Assembly: GCA_014879835.1 (NCBI GenBank)
Contig: JACSRJ010000096.1
Span: 1-47,085, forward strand
Length of the DNA: 47,085 nt
Direction of reading: 5' to 3'
DNA from: Anaerolinea sp.
GTDB lineage: Bacteria; Chloroflexota; Anaerolineae; Aggregatilineales; UBA2796
Part shown: positions 34,891 to 43,368 of the stretch, one piece after another
Numbering within the stretch: position 1 is the stretch's first letter
How the letters are laid out: each line of letters begins with the position of its first letter
Notes under the pieces: model-generated
Databases searched by the model: none
What the model saw: the letters and a program-made list of their open reading frames with translations, nothing else
Told to the model about the DNA's origin: nothing
Position numbers and translations under genes: made by a program

Positions 34891-36012
34891 GTGACTCGGA
34901 CATCGAAAGCAAGCAACACCACCGAAAAAGGATACGAACAACTCCTTCAGGAGTTGGCAATCCGCCGTCAACGGGTGTATGACTACCTGCTCAATCATGA
35001 GTATGTGCAGCGTTTATCGCCAGCACACATCCATGATGGGGCCCTCAGTTACCTCAAAATGGGGGGGAAATCGCTGCGTCCGGCAGTCATGCTTTTGAGC
35101 TGCGGCGCAGTGGGCGGTGATGAGCACATTGCCATCCCCGCCGCTGCCGGGATCGAGGTTTACCACACATGGACTTTGGTACACGATGACATCATTGATC
35201 GGGATGATCGCCGTCGGGGAAAGCCCACCGTTCACGTCGAGTTTGCCCAGCGGGGCGCACAGGAACTGGGCTTCACTGGTGAAGATGCCCAACACTACGG
35301 GCGCGTGATCGGCATTCTGGCCGGGGATGTTCAGCAGTCGTGGGCTTATATGTTATTTCACGATCTGTTCTTCCGTCACGGGGTTGATCCGGTGCTGGTG
35401 ATGGCGCTGGTGCGCGAGTTGGCCACCGATGTTCAACTCCTGTTGGTAGAAGGTGAAACCCTTGATGTGCAGTACACACGGCAGGAGGTGCTTTCGCTTA
35501 CGGAAGATCAGGTGATCCAGATGCTGCGCAAAAAGACGGGGGTCTTGTACGCTTTTGCGGGGCGCGCCGGAGCGATGATCGGACTCGGAGATAGCACCGG
35601 AAACGCCGCTGAAATCAAGTACATTTCGCGGTTCTGTGATCTGTGTGGGACGGCCTTTCAGCTTCAGGACGATGTGTTAGGCATTGTGGGGGATCCTACC
35701 AAAACGGGTAAACCTGTAGGTGCGGATCTGCGTGAGGGCAAAAAGACCTTGATCGTATTTAGGGCCCTCAATACGGCTGATGAGAACCACAAACGGACGC
35801 TGCTTTCTGTCCTTGGCAATCATACCGCCTCAGATGAATCTGTTCAGGAAGCGACTCGCCTGCTCCATGATCTAGGTGCAGTAGACTATACCCGCCAGAT
35901 TGCCCATCAGATGGTCAGTGAGGGCTTAGCAGAGCTTGGCCATCTTGCCTCCAGCCCTTATCGTGATTTACTTCAGATGTGGGCTGAGTATATGATTGAG
36001 CGCCGTTTATAA
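34891..36012 (+). CDS. Polyprenyl (geranylgeranyl-type) diphosphate synthase
   Basis: This 373-residue trans-prenyltransferase condenses isopentenyl diphosphate with allylic diphosphates. The first Asp-rich motif is D99-D100-x-x-D103 (LVHDDIIDRDDRRRG), the second is D260-D261 in FQLQDDVLG, where Gly replaces the last Asp as often seen in actinobacterial-type GGPP synthases, and the GKP loop reads PTKTGKPVGADLREGKKT. Product length cannot be read with certainty. The start is GTG; the gap to the previous gene is 17 bp, so co-transcription is likely. It may supply carrier lipid, quinone or carotenoid precursors. Confidence 0.9.
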   Translation: MTRTSKASNTTEKGYEQLLQELAIRRQRVYDYLLNHEYVQRLSPAHIHDGALSYLKMGGKSLRPAVMLLSCGAVGGDEHIAIPAAAGIEVYHTWTLVHDDIIDRDDRRRGKPTVHVEFAQRGAQELGFTGEDAQHYGRVIGILAGDVQQSWAYMLFHDLFFRHGVDPVLVMALVRELATDVQLLLVEGETLDVQYTRQEVLSLTEDQVIQMLRKKTGVLYAFAGRAGAMIGLGDSTGNAAEIKYISRFCDLCGTAFQLQDDVLGIVGDPTKTGKPVGADLREGKKTLIVFRALNTADENHKRTLLSVLGNHTASDESVQEATRLLHDLGAVDYTRQIAHQMVSEGLAELGHLASSPYRDLLQMWAEYMIERRL

Positions 36013-36055
36013 GGCGAAACCACGCTGTCCGACTGAAGTCAGCTTTTTTGTGTGG

Positions 36056-36290
36056 GGTTTACGCAGTTGGGCCGGATTACCCGGTATTGATCGACAGGGG
36101 CAGTTTGAGGGGGAAGCTCCCTTAAAAACCTCATCCCTTCTCCACTGGAGACAGATACCGCGAAGCAGTCATGGTGAGGAATTTTCCGAGCCGATGAGCA
36201 AATTGTGCGAAGTGTACGCAGGAACACCCCTTCCGGTCGGAATGCTCCTACGTGCACTTGATCTCCTGTCGGGAAGGGCGTAGGTCTAGA
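36056..36290. repeat. Degenerate MITE-like copy
   Basis: GGTTTACGCAGTT at 36057-36069 matches the left terminal repeat of the complete element, followed by the shared blocks TTACCCGGTATTGATCG, AGGGGCAGTTTGAGGGGGAAG and CCTCATCCCTTCTCCACTGGAG. A weak right end, AAGGGCGTAGGTCTAG, lies at 36274-36289. The interior after about 36150 is unrelated to the complete copy. It fills the gap between the convergent prenyl synthase and dehydrogenase genes. Confidence 0.6.
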
Positions 36291-36297
36291 GCGGATG

Positions 36298-37323
36298 TTA
36301 GTAACCGCGGGCAGTCTCGACTCGGTTCAACAAGGGATTCTTGTTGAGGTAGCGTCGCAGATTCTCCACAAACATCGCGGCTGCCCGTTCATGGTAGCGG
36401 GAGGTGTTGCCTGCAATATGCGGACTGATAATCACATTTTCCATCGCCCACAAAGGGCTTTTGGCGGGCAGCGGTTCTTCCTCAAAAACATCCAACCCTG
36501 CCCCCGCAATCTGTTTGGTCTGAAGGGCCGTGATCAAGGCTTCTTCATCAACAATGCCCCCCCGGGCCACATTTACCAGCACTGCGTTCTGTTTCATGAC
36601 CGCAAATGCCTCCGCCCCAAAATACCCTTTGGTTTCCGGGGTCAAGGGTAAGGTCACCACCACAAAATCGCACTGAGCGATCATCGATTTGAGGGCTTCA
36701 GGGGGGTAAAGCCGATCCACCAGTGCACCTTCAGGATCACCAACACCCGGTTCCTCATAGGACTCCCCGTCAGAGGGGCGCTTTACATCCCGTTTGGTAG
36801 CCAGCACCTGCATCCCAAAAGCATTTGCCAGTCGCGCCACAGCCCGTCCGATGCTGCCGTAACCTAAAATGCCTAAGGTTGCACCGCGAAGTTCGGTGGG
36901 AAGATAAAGCTCAAAACGATCCGCTGTCCATGCCGCCTGCTTTTGCATACGCAGCATCAAAGGGATTTTGCGAGCGAGGGCCAGCATCATCGCAAATGAA
37001 TACTCCGCCATGGTCGAAGCGTGAATGCCACTTGCAGAAGTGAGCACCAGATCGGGGCGGGCTTTAAACAACGGCTGTGAGAGCAGCTTATCGACCCCGG
37101 CATAATGGGCCTGCACCCATCGCAGCCGGGGCGCAACCTCGGCTTCAGGGACGATCACGGTGGTGTACAGAATATCAGCGGTCGCCCACACTTCTGAGGG
37201 GATTTCAGCAGCGCTGCTGACGCTTTTGCGGATAAGATTTAGTTTTGGGGAAAGTGCTCGAATTTGACTAAGAAGTTCTTCGCCAAAATCAACCAGAATC
37301 AATACATTTAGGGTATCATTCAT
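36298..37323 (-). CDS. D-2-hydroxyacid dehydrogenase (NAD(P)-dependent)
   Basis: This 341-residue enzyme reduces 2-oxoacids to D-2-hydroxyacids or the reverse. The nucleotide-binding loop is GYGSIG (154-159). The catalytic trio is R254 (VNVARGG), a Glu in the EEEP run at 281-283, and H302 (ISPHIAGNT). An inserted stretch (about 180-205) after the dinucleotide loop is longer than usual. The substrate (glyoxylate, hydroxypyruvate, phosphoglycerate or another) cannot be told; the lack of an ACT domain argues against serine-pathway SerA. It lies 15 bp downstream of an FHA-domain gene on the same strand and is probably co-transcribed with it. Confidence 0.9.
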   Translation of the reverse strand: MNDTLNVLILVDFGEELLSQIRALSPKLNLIRKSVSSAAEIPSEVWATADILYTTVIVPEAEVAPRLRWVQAHYAGVDKLLSQPLFKARPDLVLTSASGIHASTMAEYSFAMMLALARKIPLMLRMQKQAAWTADRFELYLPTELRGATLGILGYGSIGRAVARLANAFGMQVLATKRDVKRPSDGESYEEPGVGDPEGALVDRLYPPEALKSMIAQCDFVVVTLPLTPETKGYFGAEAFAVMKQNAVLVNVARGGIVDEEALITALQTKQIAGAGLDVFEEEPLPAKSPLWAMENVIISPHIAGNTSRYHERAAAMFVENLRRYLNKNPLLNRVETARGY

Positions 37324-37338
37324 CCGGGATGACCTTCA

Positions 37339-37704
37339 TCAACCTTCTGCGAGGATATAAACGATCATGCGCAGTTTACCGCATTCAAGCTGATCGCCAT
37401 CGCGGATCATCTGAGGTTCGTGAGGGGGGATTTTGACCCCGTTCAGGCGGGTGCCATTGACACTGTCCAGATCGGTCAGGTACAGCCTTCCATTAACGAT
37501 GGCAAACTGGGCATGGCGGCGCGAAACCCCGGCATCACGTGCCCCAAATGGGTTTAGATCCAGTTCAGGGTAGCAACCATCTGCGGGGTCTTGTCGCCCG
37601 ATCAATGCCACCCGCTCAACTTTGATACGGATTGGCGCAGACGATTCATTGCCGATGTATACTGCGAGTGTCCACACGTTCCTAATCGCCGACGATGCCA
37701 TCAT
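37339..37704 (-). CDS. FHA-domain protein
   Basis: This 121-residue protein is a single forkhead-associated domain, which binds phosphothreonine peptides. Conserved points are G36-R37 (ALIGRQD), S61-R62-R63-H64 (VSRRHA) and N83-G84-T85 plus N88-G89 (SVNGTRLNG). There is no transmembrane or secretion segment and no kinase or phosphatase nearby, so the phosphorylated partner is unknown. It precedes a hydroxyacid dehydrogenase gene by 15 bp and is divergent from a lipoprotein-like gene. Confidence 0.9.
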   Translation of the reverse strand: MMASSAIRNVWTLAVYIGNESSAPIRIKVERVALIGRQDPADGCYPELDLNPFGARDAGVSRRHAQFAIVNGRLYLTDLDSVNGTRLNGVKIPPHEPQMIRDGDQLECGKLRMIVYILAEG

Positions 37705-37743
37705 TCACGTTATGTCCGATGAGGTAAAGGTGTGTTGAGGTCG

Positions 37744-38991
37744 ATGAACTTAAGGTTAACGGGATTCAAACGCTTTGTCAACGCGACTTCACAAAACCTT
37801 CACGGACATTTTCTGCGCGTGATGCTTATTTTAACCCCAATTGCTATTTTTTGGGGAGCATGTACGCCTCAACCACAAACGCTTCAACTGCGCCACCCAT
37901 GGCGCTTGGAGCGCGTGAGCGAGGTCTCCACACCTGTGGATCGCCCGGCATTGTGGGCGAATGACAGCGTTCACCTGCTGCTGTGGGCTGGTGAACCCAC
38001 CATGCCCAATATCCGTTTGCTGCTTCCCACACAGGAAGCGTCCATCGCCTTACCCTTGGGCATTCGTCCCCGACGGCTTTCAGTATACCCTTTGCCGGAT
38101 GGTTGGTATCAGCTTCTGTGGCTCGACCAGACTCTCCCCGATCAGGCATTTCTGGTGGGCGGAACCCTCAACGCAGCCTTTGAAGTGCACCGCGGACCTA
38201 CAGAGATCGCCCGTGGCAGTGTGCTTGAGTATGTCGCAGTACCCTCCCCTGATGGGATGGTTGTGGCCTTTTGGACAATACTGGAACAGGGAGAACCTCG
38301 CCTATACGGGATGCACATTGATAGTCTGGGACGGCCCCGCAGCCCGATCTTGATCGCAGATGCGGCTCGATTCCCAGCAGCAGCCTTTGATCAAGCAGGT
38401 GATCTACGCCTTGTCTGGGCTGAACCGGGTGCAGGGCGCATCTGGACAGTACGTTCAGTGAAGATGCTGGGCGGCGCTCTCGAATCGGCTCCCGCTTTGT
38501 ACCCCGATCAGATTGCGCTGATTCCACTGGACACACAGCAGACTTTAGAAGCGCTCACGCTGGCGTTGGACTCGACTCAGGCGTACCTCATTTGGGGCGT
38601 TGCACAAGCTGGACAAGGCGTGAGCGGCAGGCTTGAGGGGATGATCCTTGCCTCTGATGGGCGCACCACTTCAATTCCCCTCCCTCAGGAGACAAACCTC
38701 CGCCTGCCAGCGAGCGCCGCCGGAGGGCGGTTGGCACAGGGGGCAATCTTCACCGTGCTGACGTCTCAAAACAGCGCTTCGCCCAATGCCATCGGGGTGA
38801 TCTCAGTGCGCCCTAACGGAGGCATGGAGTTGGCATTGATCACCCCCTCACCGCTGCCGGGGGTCATTGGTGGGGTGTCGGCGGTACTCCTCGATTCGGG
38901 CAAAATGCGCATGGCGTGGTCGCTGCTGCGCCCTGATGGACGGACCCAACTCTATGAAGCAGTCGAAGGTGAAGGAAGCGCGGCTCAATAG
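37744..38991 (+). CDS. Hypothetical lipoprotein-like protein
   Basis: This protein of about 415 residues has an N-terminal basic region, a hydrophobic segment (VMLILTPIAIFWGAC) and a cysteine followed by TPQPQ. This is lipoprotein-like, although the -3 residue is not ideal. The mature part has repeating beta segments such as DGMVVAFWTILEQGEPRLYGM and AGDLRLVWAEPGAGRIWTVRS, consistent with a beta-propeller. No family is recognised. The ATG at 37744 follows GAGG closely; a TTG at 37732 is an alternative. It seems to be a single gene with its own promoter in the short divergent gap. Confidence 0.62.
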   Translation: MNLRLTGFKRFVNATSQNLHGHFLRVMLILTPIAIFWGACTPQPQTLQLRHPWRLERVSEVSTPVDRPALWANDSVHLLLWAGEPTMPNIRLLLPTQEASIALPLGIRPRRLSVYPLPDGWYQLLWLDQTLPDQAFLVGGTLNAAFEVHRGPTEIARGSVLEYVAVPSPDGMVVAFWTILEQGEPRLYGMHIDSLGRPRSPILIADAARFPAAAFDQAGDLRLVWAEPGAGRIWTVRSVKMLGGALESAPALYPDQIALIPLDTQQTLEALTLALDSTQAYLIWGVAQAGQGVSGRLEGMILASDGRTTSIPLPQETNLRLPASAAGGRLAQGAIFTVLTSQNSASPNAIGVISVRPNGGMELALITPSPLPGVIGGVSAVLLDSGKMRMAWSLLRPDGRTQLYEAVEGEGSAAQ

Positions 38992-39139
38992 AGGCACATT
39001 CCGCTTTTCCTCAGCCCCGGTGCGAACTTCCTCCTGCCCTCTTGATTTCACAGTACAATAAAGCTAACAAGCGTTTGGTATGAACGATGAGCGACCCGGC
39101 ACGCTTTGTATAGGATTATTTATTTGAGGTGCTTTTACC

Positions 39140-40366
39140 ATGAACGATCATTATGACCCCAGCAGCGAGATTCAAGATTTTCTGGTCTTTGGCGAGTTTG
39201 GTGATGTAAACCCTTCGATCACAGACTCATCCACCTACACCTTTCTCAGCCCGGACACGATGAAGGAGGTCTTTGAACACGATATCGAAGGCTGCTTTTT
39301 GTATTCACGCCACTGGAACCCGATCAACAAGTATCTGGCGAAAGCCCTCTCCGCCCTTGAAGGCAGCGCCGCTGCCCATGTGACCGGTTCGGGTATGGCC
39401 GCGATCAGCACCGCCATCATGCAGCTATGCAGCATGGGCGATGAGGTTATTTCCAGCCGCACCATCTACGGCGGAAGTTATGCGCTCCTCAAGAACTTCC
39501 TGCCTCGGTTCGGGATCAACACTCGATTCGTGAACATCATCGACCTTCAGGCGGTAGAGGGTGCGATCAGCCCCCGCACCAAAGTGATCTACTGCGAGTC
39601 GATCAGCAATCCCCTGCTCGAAGTGGCGGATATTCCTGCGCTGGCGGAGATCGCCAACCGACGTGGACTCACCCTCGTTGTCGATAATACCTTCAGCCCC
39701 ATGATCCTCTCGCCGATCAGGTTGGGGGCACATGTGGTTGTTCACAGCCTCACCAAATTCATCAACGGCACAAGCGATTGTATTGCGGGCTGTATCTGCG
39801 GCTCTGAGGCGTTTAACAACAGCCTCTCCGATGTCAACAGCGGCGCGACTATGCTCCTCGGCCCCGTACTGGACAGCCTGCGGGCGGCCAGCATCCTCAA
39901 GAACCTTCACAGCCTGCATATCCGCATGAAGCAGCACAGCACCAACGCTTATTATCTGGCTGAGCACTTGCAGGAACTTGGCTGTCGGATACACTATCCG
40001 GGGCTGCCCTCCCACCCACAGCACATTTTGATGGCCCAATTAATGCACCCGCAGTATGGTTATGGGGGCATGTTCACCCTTGATGTGGGCGATGAAAAGA
40101 CCGCAAATCAACTTATGACCATCATGCAGACCGAAAAAGTGGGTTATCTGGCGGTGAGTCTGGGCTACTTCAAGACTTTGTTCAGCTCACCGGGCAGAAG
40201 CACTTCATCGGAAATCCCCGAAACAGAACGCGATAAGATGGGGCTGAGCGCGGGGCTGATCCGCTTTTCGGTGGGGCTGGATAACAATATCCCCCGCACC
40301 TTTGGACGCATTGTGAAGTGTTTAAAGGCGGTAGGGGTGGTCTCTGAAAATGTGATGATTGGGTAG
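39140..40366 (+). CDS. Cys/Met-metabolism PLP-dependent enzyme
   Basis: This 408-residue protein belongs to the cystathionine gamma-synthase/methionine gamma-lyase/O-acetylhomoserine sulfhydrylase group. The PLP lysine is K206 in VVHSLTKFINGTSD, the cofactor aspartate is in VDNTFSP, and the phosphate-cup stretch is GSGMAAI. The N-terminal region contains FGEFGDVNPSI and the Tyr/Arg pair YSRHWNP, the usual family YxRxxNP. Which reaction it performs cannot be decided; the strong similarity of ESISNP and SPGRSTSSEIP to methionine gamma-lyases makes a lyase plausible. YigZ follows 2 bp downstream. Confidence 0.87.
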   Translation: MNDHYDPSSEIQDFLVFGEFGDVNPSITDSSTYTFLSPDTMKEVFEHDIEGCFLYSRHWNPINKYLAKALSALEGSAAAHVTGSGMAAISTAIMQLCSMGDEVISSRTIYGGSYALLKNFLPRFGINTRFVNIIDLQAVEGAISPRTKVIYCESISNPLLEVADIPALAEIANRRGLTLVVDNTFSPMILSPIRLGAHVVVHSLTKFINGTSDCIAGCICGSEAFNNSLSDVNSGATMLLGPVLDSLRAASILKNLHSLHIRMKQHSTNAYYLAEHLQELGCRIHYPGLPSHPQHILMAQLMHPQYGYGGMFTLDVGDEKTANQLMTIMQTEKVGYLAVSLGYFKTLFSSPGRSTSSEIPETERDKMGLSAGLIRFSVGLDNNIPRTFGRIVKCLKAVGVVSENVMIG

Positions 40367-40368
40367 GG

Positions 40369-40980
40369 ATGAAGGAACCATATCATATCCCGGTAGGGCG
40401 AGTACGCGTCGAACATGAAGTCAGTCGTTCCCGATTCATCGCCACCCTTGACTGGGTAGAGACGGTGGAAGCGGCGCGGGCATTCATCAATGAACGACGC
40501 ACTGAAATGCCTGACGCCTCCCACCATGTGTATGCCTTCAAAGTAGGCTTTGGCGGGAGCGTAACGGAGGGTGTATCCGATGATGGTGAACCCACAGGTA
40601 CTTCAGGCCCGCCGGTTTTGGCAGTGCTGCGGGGGGCCAATGTGGGCGATGTGATCATTGTGGTCACCCGCTACTTCGGCGGAACCAAGTTAGGCACAGG
40701 GGGGTTGGTACGGGCTTATGGGGACGCAGCCCGGGCCGTGATCGCGGCCATGCAGGTGCGCCTCAAAATCCCAATGCGCCAAGTGGGGTTGAGCGTGGAG
40801 TACTCCTACTATGAGCGGGTGAAGCTGATCGCTGCGGCTCATCAGGCGGTGATCGATGACGAGTCCTTCGCGGGGGAAGTCACCCTGTTTGTGACCCTGC
40901 CCGAAAGTCAGGTCGAGTCCTTCAGGGCAGCCTTGCAGGAGTTAAGCGCCGGACGCATCACCCCTTTGGCGCTTGATTAA
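40369..40980 (+). CDS. YigZ/IMPACT-family protein
   Basis: This 203-residue protein matches the UPF0029/IMPACT N-terminal domain with the signature VSDDGEPTGTSGPPVLAVL, then VVTRYFGGTKLGTGGLVRAYGDA, and a C-terminal ferredoxin-like DUF1949-type domain. The cellular role is not well defined; the eukaryotic relative regulates translation through GCN1, and bacterial members are suspected of binding nucleic acid or ribosomes. It starts 2 bp after the PLP enzyme stop and is therefore coupled to it. Confidence 0.92.
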   Translation: MKEPYHIPVGRVRVEHEVSRSRFIATLDWVETVEAARAFINERRTEMPDASHHVYAFKVGFGGSVTEGVSDDGEPTGTSGPPVLAVLRGANVGDVIIVVTRYFGGTKLGTGGLVRAYGDAARAVIAAMQVRLKIPMRQVGLSVEYSYYERVKLIAAAHQAVIDDESFAGEVTLFVTLPESQVESFRAALQELSAGRITPLALD

Positions 40981-40996
40981 AGCGTCATCCTAAAGA

Positions 40997-41045
40997 ATTG
41001 ACCTGCTATTTTCCGCTTACCCTCATCCCCCTAATAGCTCAATCT
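40997..41045. repeat. Small palindromic intergenic repeat
   Basis: The block ATTGACCTGCTATTTT (from 40997) and CTTACCCTCATCCCCC recur in diverged form at 46911-46946. In this copy the right side TAATAGCTCAAT (41033-41044) is a near inverted repeat of the left side. It sits just upstream of the complete MITE-like element. Confidence 0.5.
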
Positions 41046-41091
41046 AGAGGGAAAATGCTGTAGCGGTAGTTTGTTGATTCCAGAAGTCAGT

Positions 41092-41230
41092 TAGGACTTA
41101 CGCAGTTGAGATTGTTTACCCCGTATTTATCGCAAGGGGCAGTTTGAGGGGGAAGCCCCCTCAAAGCCTCGTTTACCCCCTTCTCCAGCGGAGAAGGGGG
41201 TAGGGGGATGAGGCAAGTGCGTAACTCCTA
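41092..41230 (+). mobile_element. Complete 139-bp MITE-like element with target duplication
   Basis: The ends TAGGACTTACGCAGTT (41092-41107) and AAGTGCGTAACTCCTA (41215-41230) are inverted repeats with 14 of 16 matches. The element is flanked by the direct repeat TCAGT at 41087-41091 and 41231-41235, a 5-bp target duplication. Two perfect hairpins lie inside: TTTGAGGGGG/CCCCCTCAAA (41143-41165) and TACCCCCTTCTCC/GGAGAAGGGGGTA (41174-41202). It has no coding capacity, so it must have been moved by a transposase encoded elsewhere. Confidence 0.88.
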
Positions 41231-41339
41231 TCAGTAAGTGACCGATGCGGGCGAATCCCGTCACAGTGCCATTGGGGAATCCAAGTTTGCGACCAAGAAT
41301 CGGCTTTTCATCTCAAGTTAGCAAACTACTGGTAGGGGC

Positions 41340-41382
41340 ATAAACAAAACCCCCTTCTTCGGTGTAGGTTGAAGAAGGGGGG
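41340..41382 (-). terminator. Strong terminator for the potABCD operon
   Basis: CCCCCTTCTTC (41350-41360) and GAAGAAGGGGG (41371-41381) form a perfect 11-bp stem with a 10-nt loop. On the minus strand it is followed by TTTTGTTTATG and lies just after the potD stop codon. Confidence 0.92.
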
Positions 41383-41402
41383 CACCTTAAAAGGCGGCCG
41401 TA

Positions 41403-42482
41403 TTATCCGGCGGCCCGAATCTCCGTCCAGATTTGATCCCATAAGCGCATGGACTCCTCATCAAGAGGTTTCATCCATTCCATACGGGCTACATCCTCCT
41501 CCGACGGTAGAAGCGCCTTCAATTCGGGGATATAAAACTCCGCAGCGTCCTTATTGGCGCTCAGATACCCCGTAAAGTTGCTGCTGGCAGCGGCGTTTTC
41601 CGGGTTGTGCAGATAGTTGATGAAGTGTTCCGCGGTTGCCTTGCGGGGGCTGGTTTTGGGGATGCACATGCTCTCCTGATAGCGGACACCGCCTTCTTTA
41701 GGGGTGATGTGTTTCCATTTGCCCTGTGGGAACTCCTCACTCTCGGTCTTGATCGCGGCTGCAACCGTTGAGCCATCCCATGAGTGCGACAGCACCACTT
41801 CTTCAGAGATCAGGATCGTGTCCTGATAGTCGGCGCTGTTCCAGAAACGCCAGTATTGTTTAGCGTTCAGAATCACATCACGGGCTTCTTCAAGGTGTTT
41901 GGGGTCGGTCTCGTTGATCGAATAACCCAAATACTTTAGGGCCGCGCTGATCACCTCACGCTGATCGTCGAGGATATTGATCCCCCCGTTTTCAGCATAG
42001 TAGGCAGCTTCTTCGGGGTTGAACAAGGCGCTCCAACCCTCTGGTACCCGTTCTAAAGTCACCAGATAGGCGATTCCGGTAGTGCCCCACATGTAGGGGA
42101 CGCAGTATTCCGCGCCGGGATCATACCATGCGTCGAGGTTTTCTTGGGCGATGTGGCTGATATTGGGCACATTGGCCTTGTCCACTTTGGCCAGCAGGTC
42201 AAGTTCGATCATGCGGGCCACCATAAAATCGCTGGGGAAGATCACGTCATATTCCGCGCCCGCCTGTATCTTGGCGAACATCTCCTCCAACGAGGCGAAG
42301 GTATCATAGGTGATCCTGACCCCAAACTCCTGCTCATAACGATTGACGACTTCCATATCAATGTAGGCGTCCCAGTTGTAGATGTACAGTTCAGAGTCAA
42401 GGGCGGGTTGGGCGCGCCCTATCGAGGTGAAGCCCACCAGCGCTACCGCTGCAATCAGCAGGCTCAACATGCTTTTTTTCAT
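41403..42482 (-). CDS. potD: Spermidine/putrescine-binding periplasmic protein
   Basis: This 359-residue solute-binding protein has a signal peptide ending near GRAQ. The mature part starts ELYIYNWDAYIDMEVV, the hallmark of PotD/PotF polyamine-binding proteins, and carries the ligand-region stretches YDVIFPSDFMVARM, VPYMWGTTGIAYL and SWDGSTVAAA, then AEHFINYLHNPENAA near the end. Ligand preference between spermidine and putrescine cannot be fixed by eye. It is the last gene of the operon, with GGGAGAT before its ATG and a strong terminator after it. Confidence 0.92.
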   Translation of the reverse strand: MKKSMLSLLIAAVALVGFTSIGRAQPALDSELYIYNWDAYIDMEVVNRYEQEFGVRITYDTFASLEEMFAKIQAGAEYDVIFPSDFMVARMIELDLLAKVDKANVPNISHIAQENLDAWYDPGAEYCVPYMWGTTGIAYLVTLERVPEGWSALFNPEEAAYYAENGGINILDDQREVISAALKYLGYSINETDPKHLEEARDVILNAKQYWRFWNSADYQDTILISEEVVLSHSWDGSTVAAAIKTESEEFPQGKWKHITPKEGGVRYQESMCIPKTSPRKATAEHFINYLHNPENAAASSNFTGYLSANKDAAEFYIPELKALLPSEEDVARMEWMKPLDEESMRLWDQIWTEIRAAG

Positions 42483-42513
42483 GGTGTTATCTCCCTAGCT
42501 ATTCAAGACGGGT

Positions 42514-43368
42514 TCAGGAGGCTGCGGTGACGCTTTGTGAGCGCCCCTGCAAAACCAACGAAATGACCACCAACACCGAAGAAATGGTGAGTATCACCAC
42601 CGCCAGTGCATTCACTTCCGGTTTAAGCCCAAAGCGCAGCATGGAGTAAATACGCACTGGAATTGTGGTATCGCCCTGCCCGCTGATGAAGGAAGTGATC
42701 ACAAATTCGTCAAGGGACATGGTGAAGGCCATCAGCGCACCTGCCACAATCCCCGGCATAAGCAGCGGCAGGGTAATCCTCCGGAATGCCGCAAAGGGTG
42801 AAGCATACAGATCCGCGGCCGCTTCTTCAAGGCGGCGATCCAAGGTTGCCAACCGGGCCCGTACCACCACGGAGACAAAAGCTGTGTTAAAAGCCACATG
42901 TCCGATCAGGACGGTGTAGCGGTTAAGCGACATGTTCGCGGAGCTGAAGAACAGCAGCAGCGAGAGGGCCATCACAATGTCAGGGATGATCACCGGCAGA
43001 TACAACACACTGTCAAAGGTGACCCGCCCCGGAAACTTAAAACGATCCAGCGCCAGCGCTGCGGTTGTACCCAACACGGTGGCGATTGCAGTGGACATAA
43101 CCGCCACCCACATCGAGACCTCAAAGGAAGCCATGATGCGCCGATCCCCAAACATACTTTCATACCAGCGCAGGCTGAAGCCTTCCCACTGCCCCAGACG
43201 GGCCCCACTGTTGAAGGAGAAGATCACCAAAACCACAATAGGGATATACAGGAAGGCAAAGCCCAGAACGCCAATGGTGGGAAGCGCTAATCGACCCAGA
43301 TGAAGCCGAGGCAGCGCCCGAACCCGAGGGAGGGTTGTAGTGGTAGCACGAGTGGTAAGCTGGGTCAT
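42514..43368 (-). CDS. potC: Polyamine ABC transporter permease PotC
   Basis: This 284-residue inner-membrane permease has about six helices. The ABC-coupling EAA loop reads EEAAADLYASPFAAFRRITLP, directed at the PotA ATPase, and the C-terminal part MSLDEFVITSFISG is typical of PotC. An N-terminal tail rich in Thr and Arg precedes the first helix. Its ATG overlaps the potB stop by 4 bp, so translation is coupled. Confidence 0.93.
   Translation of the reverse strand: MTQLTTRATTTTLPRVRALPRLHLGRLALPTIGVLGFAFLYIPIVVLVIFSFNSGARLGQWEGFSLRWYESMFGDRRIMASFEVSMWVAVMSTAIATVLGTTAALALDRFKFPGRVTFDSVLYLPVIIPDIVMALSLLLFFSSANMSLNRYTVLIGHVAFNTAFVSVVVRARLATLDRRLEEAAADLYASPFAAFRRITLPLLMPGIVAGALMAFTMSLDEFVITSFISGQGDTTIPVRIYSMLRFGLKPEVNALAVVILTISSVLVVISLVLQGRSQSVTAAS

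Noticed and set aside
41092-41230. CRISPR-like repeat array suggested by repeated GC-rich blocks
   Set aside because: The repeats are inverted hairpins within one element, not regularly spaced direct repeats with spacers.
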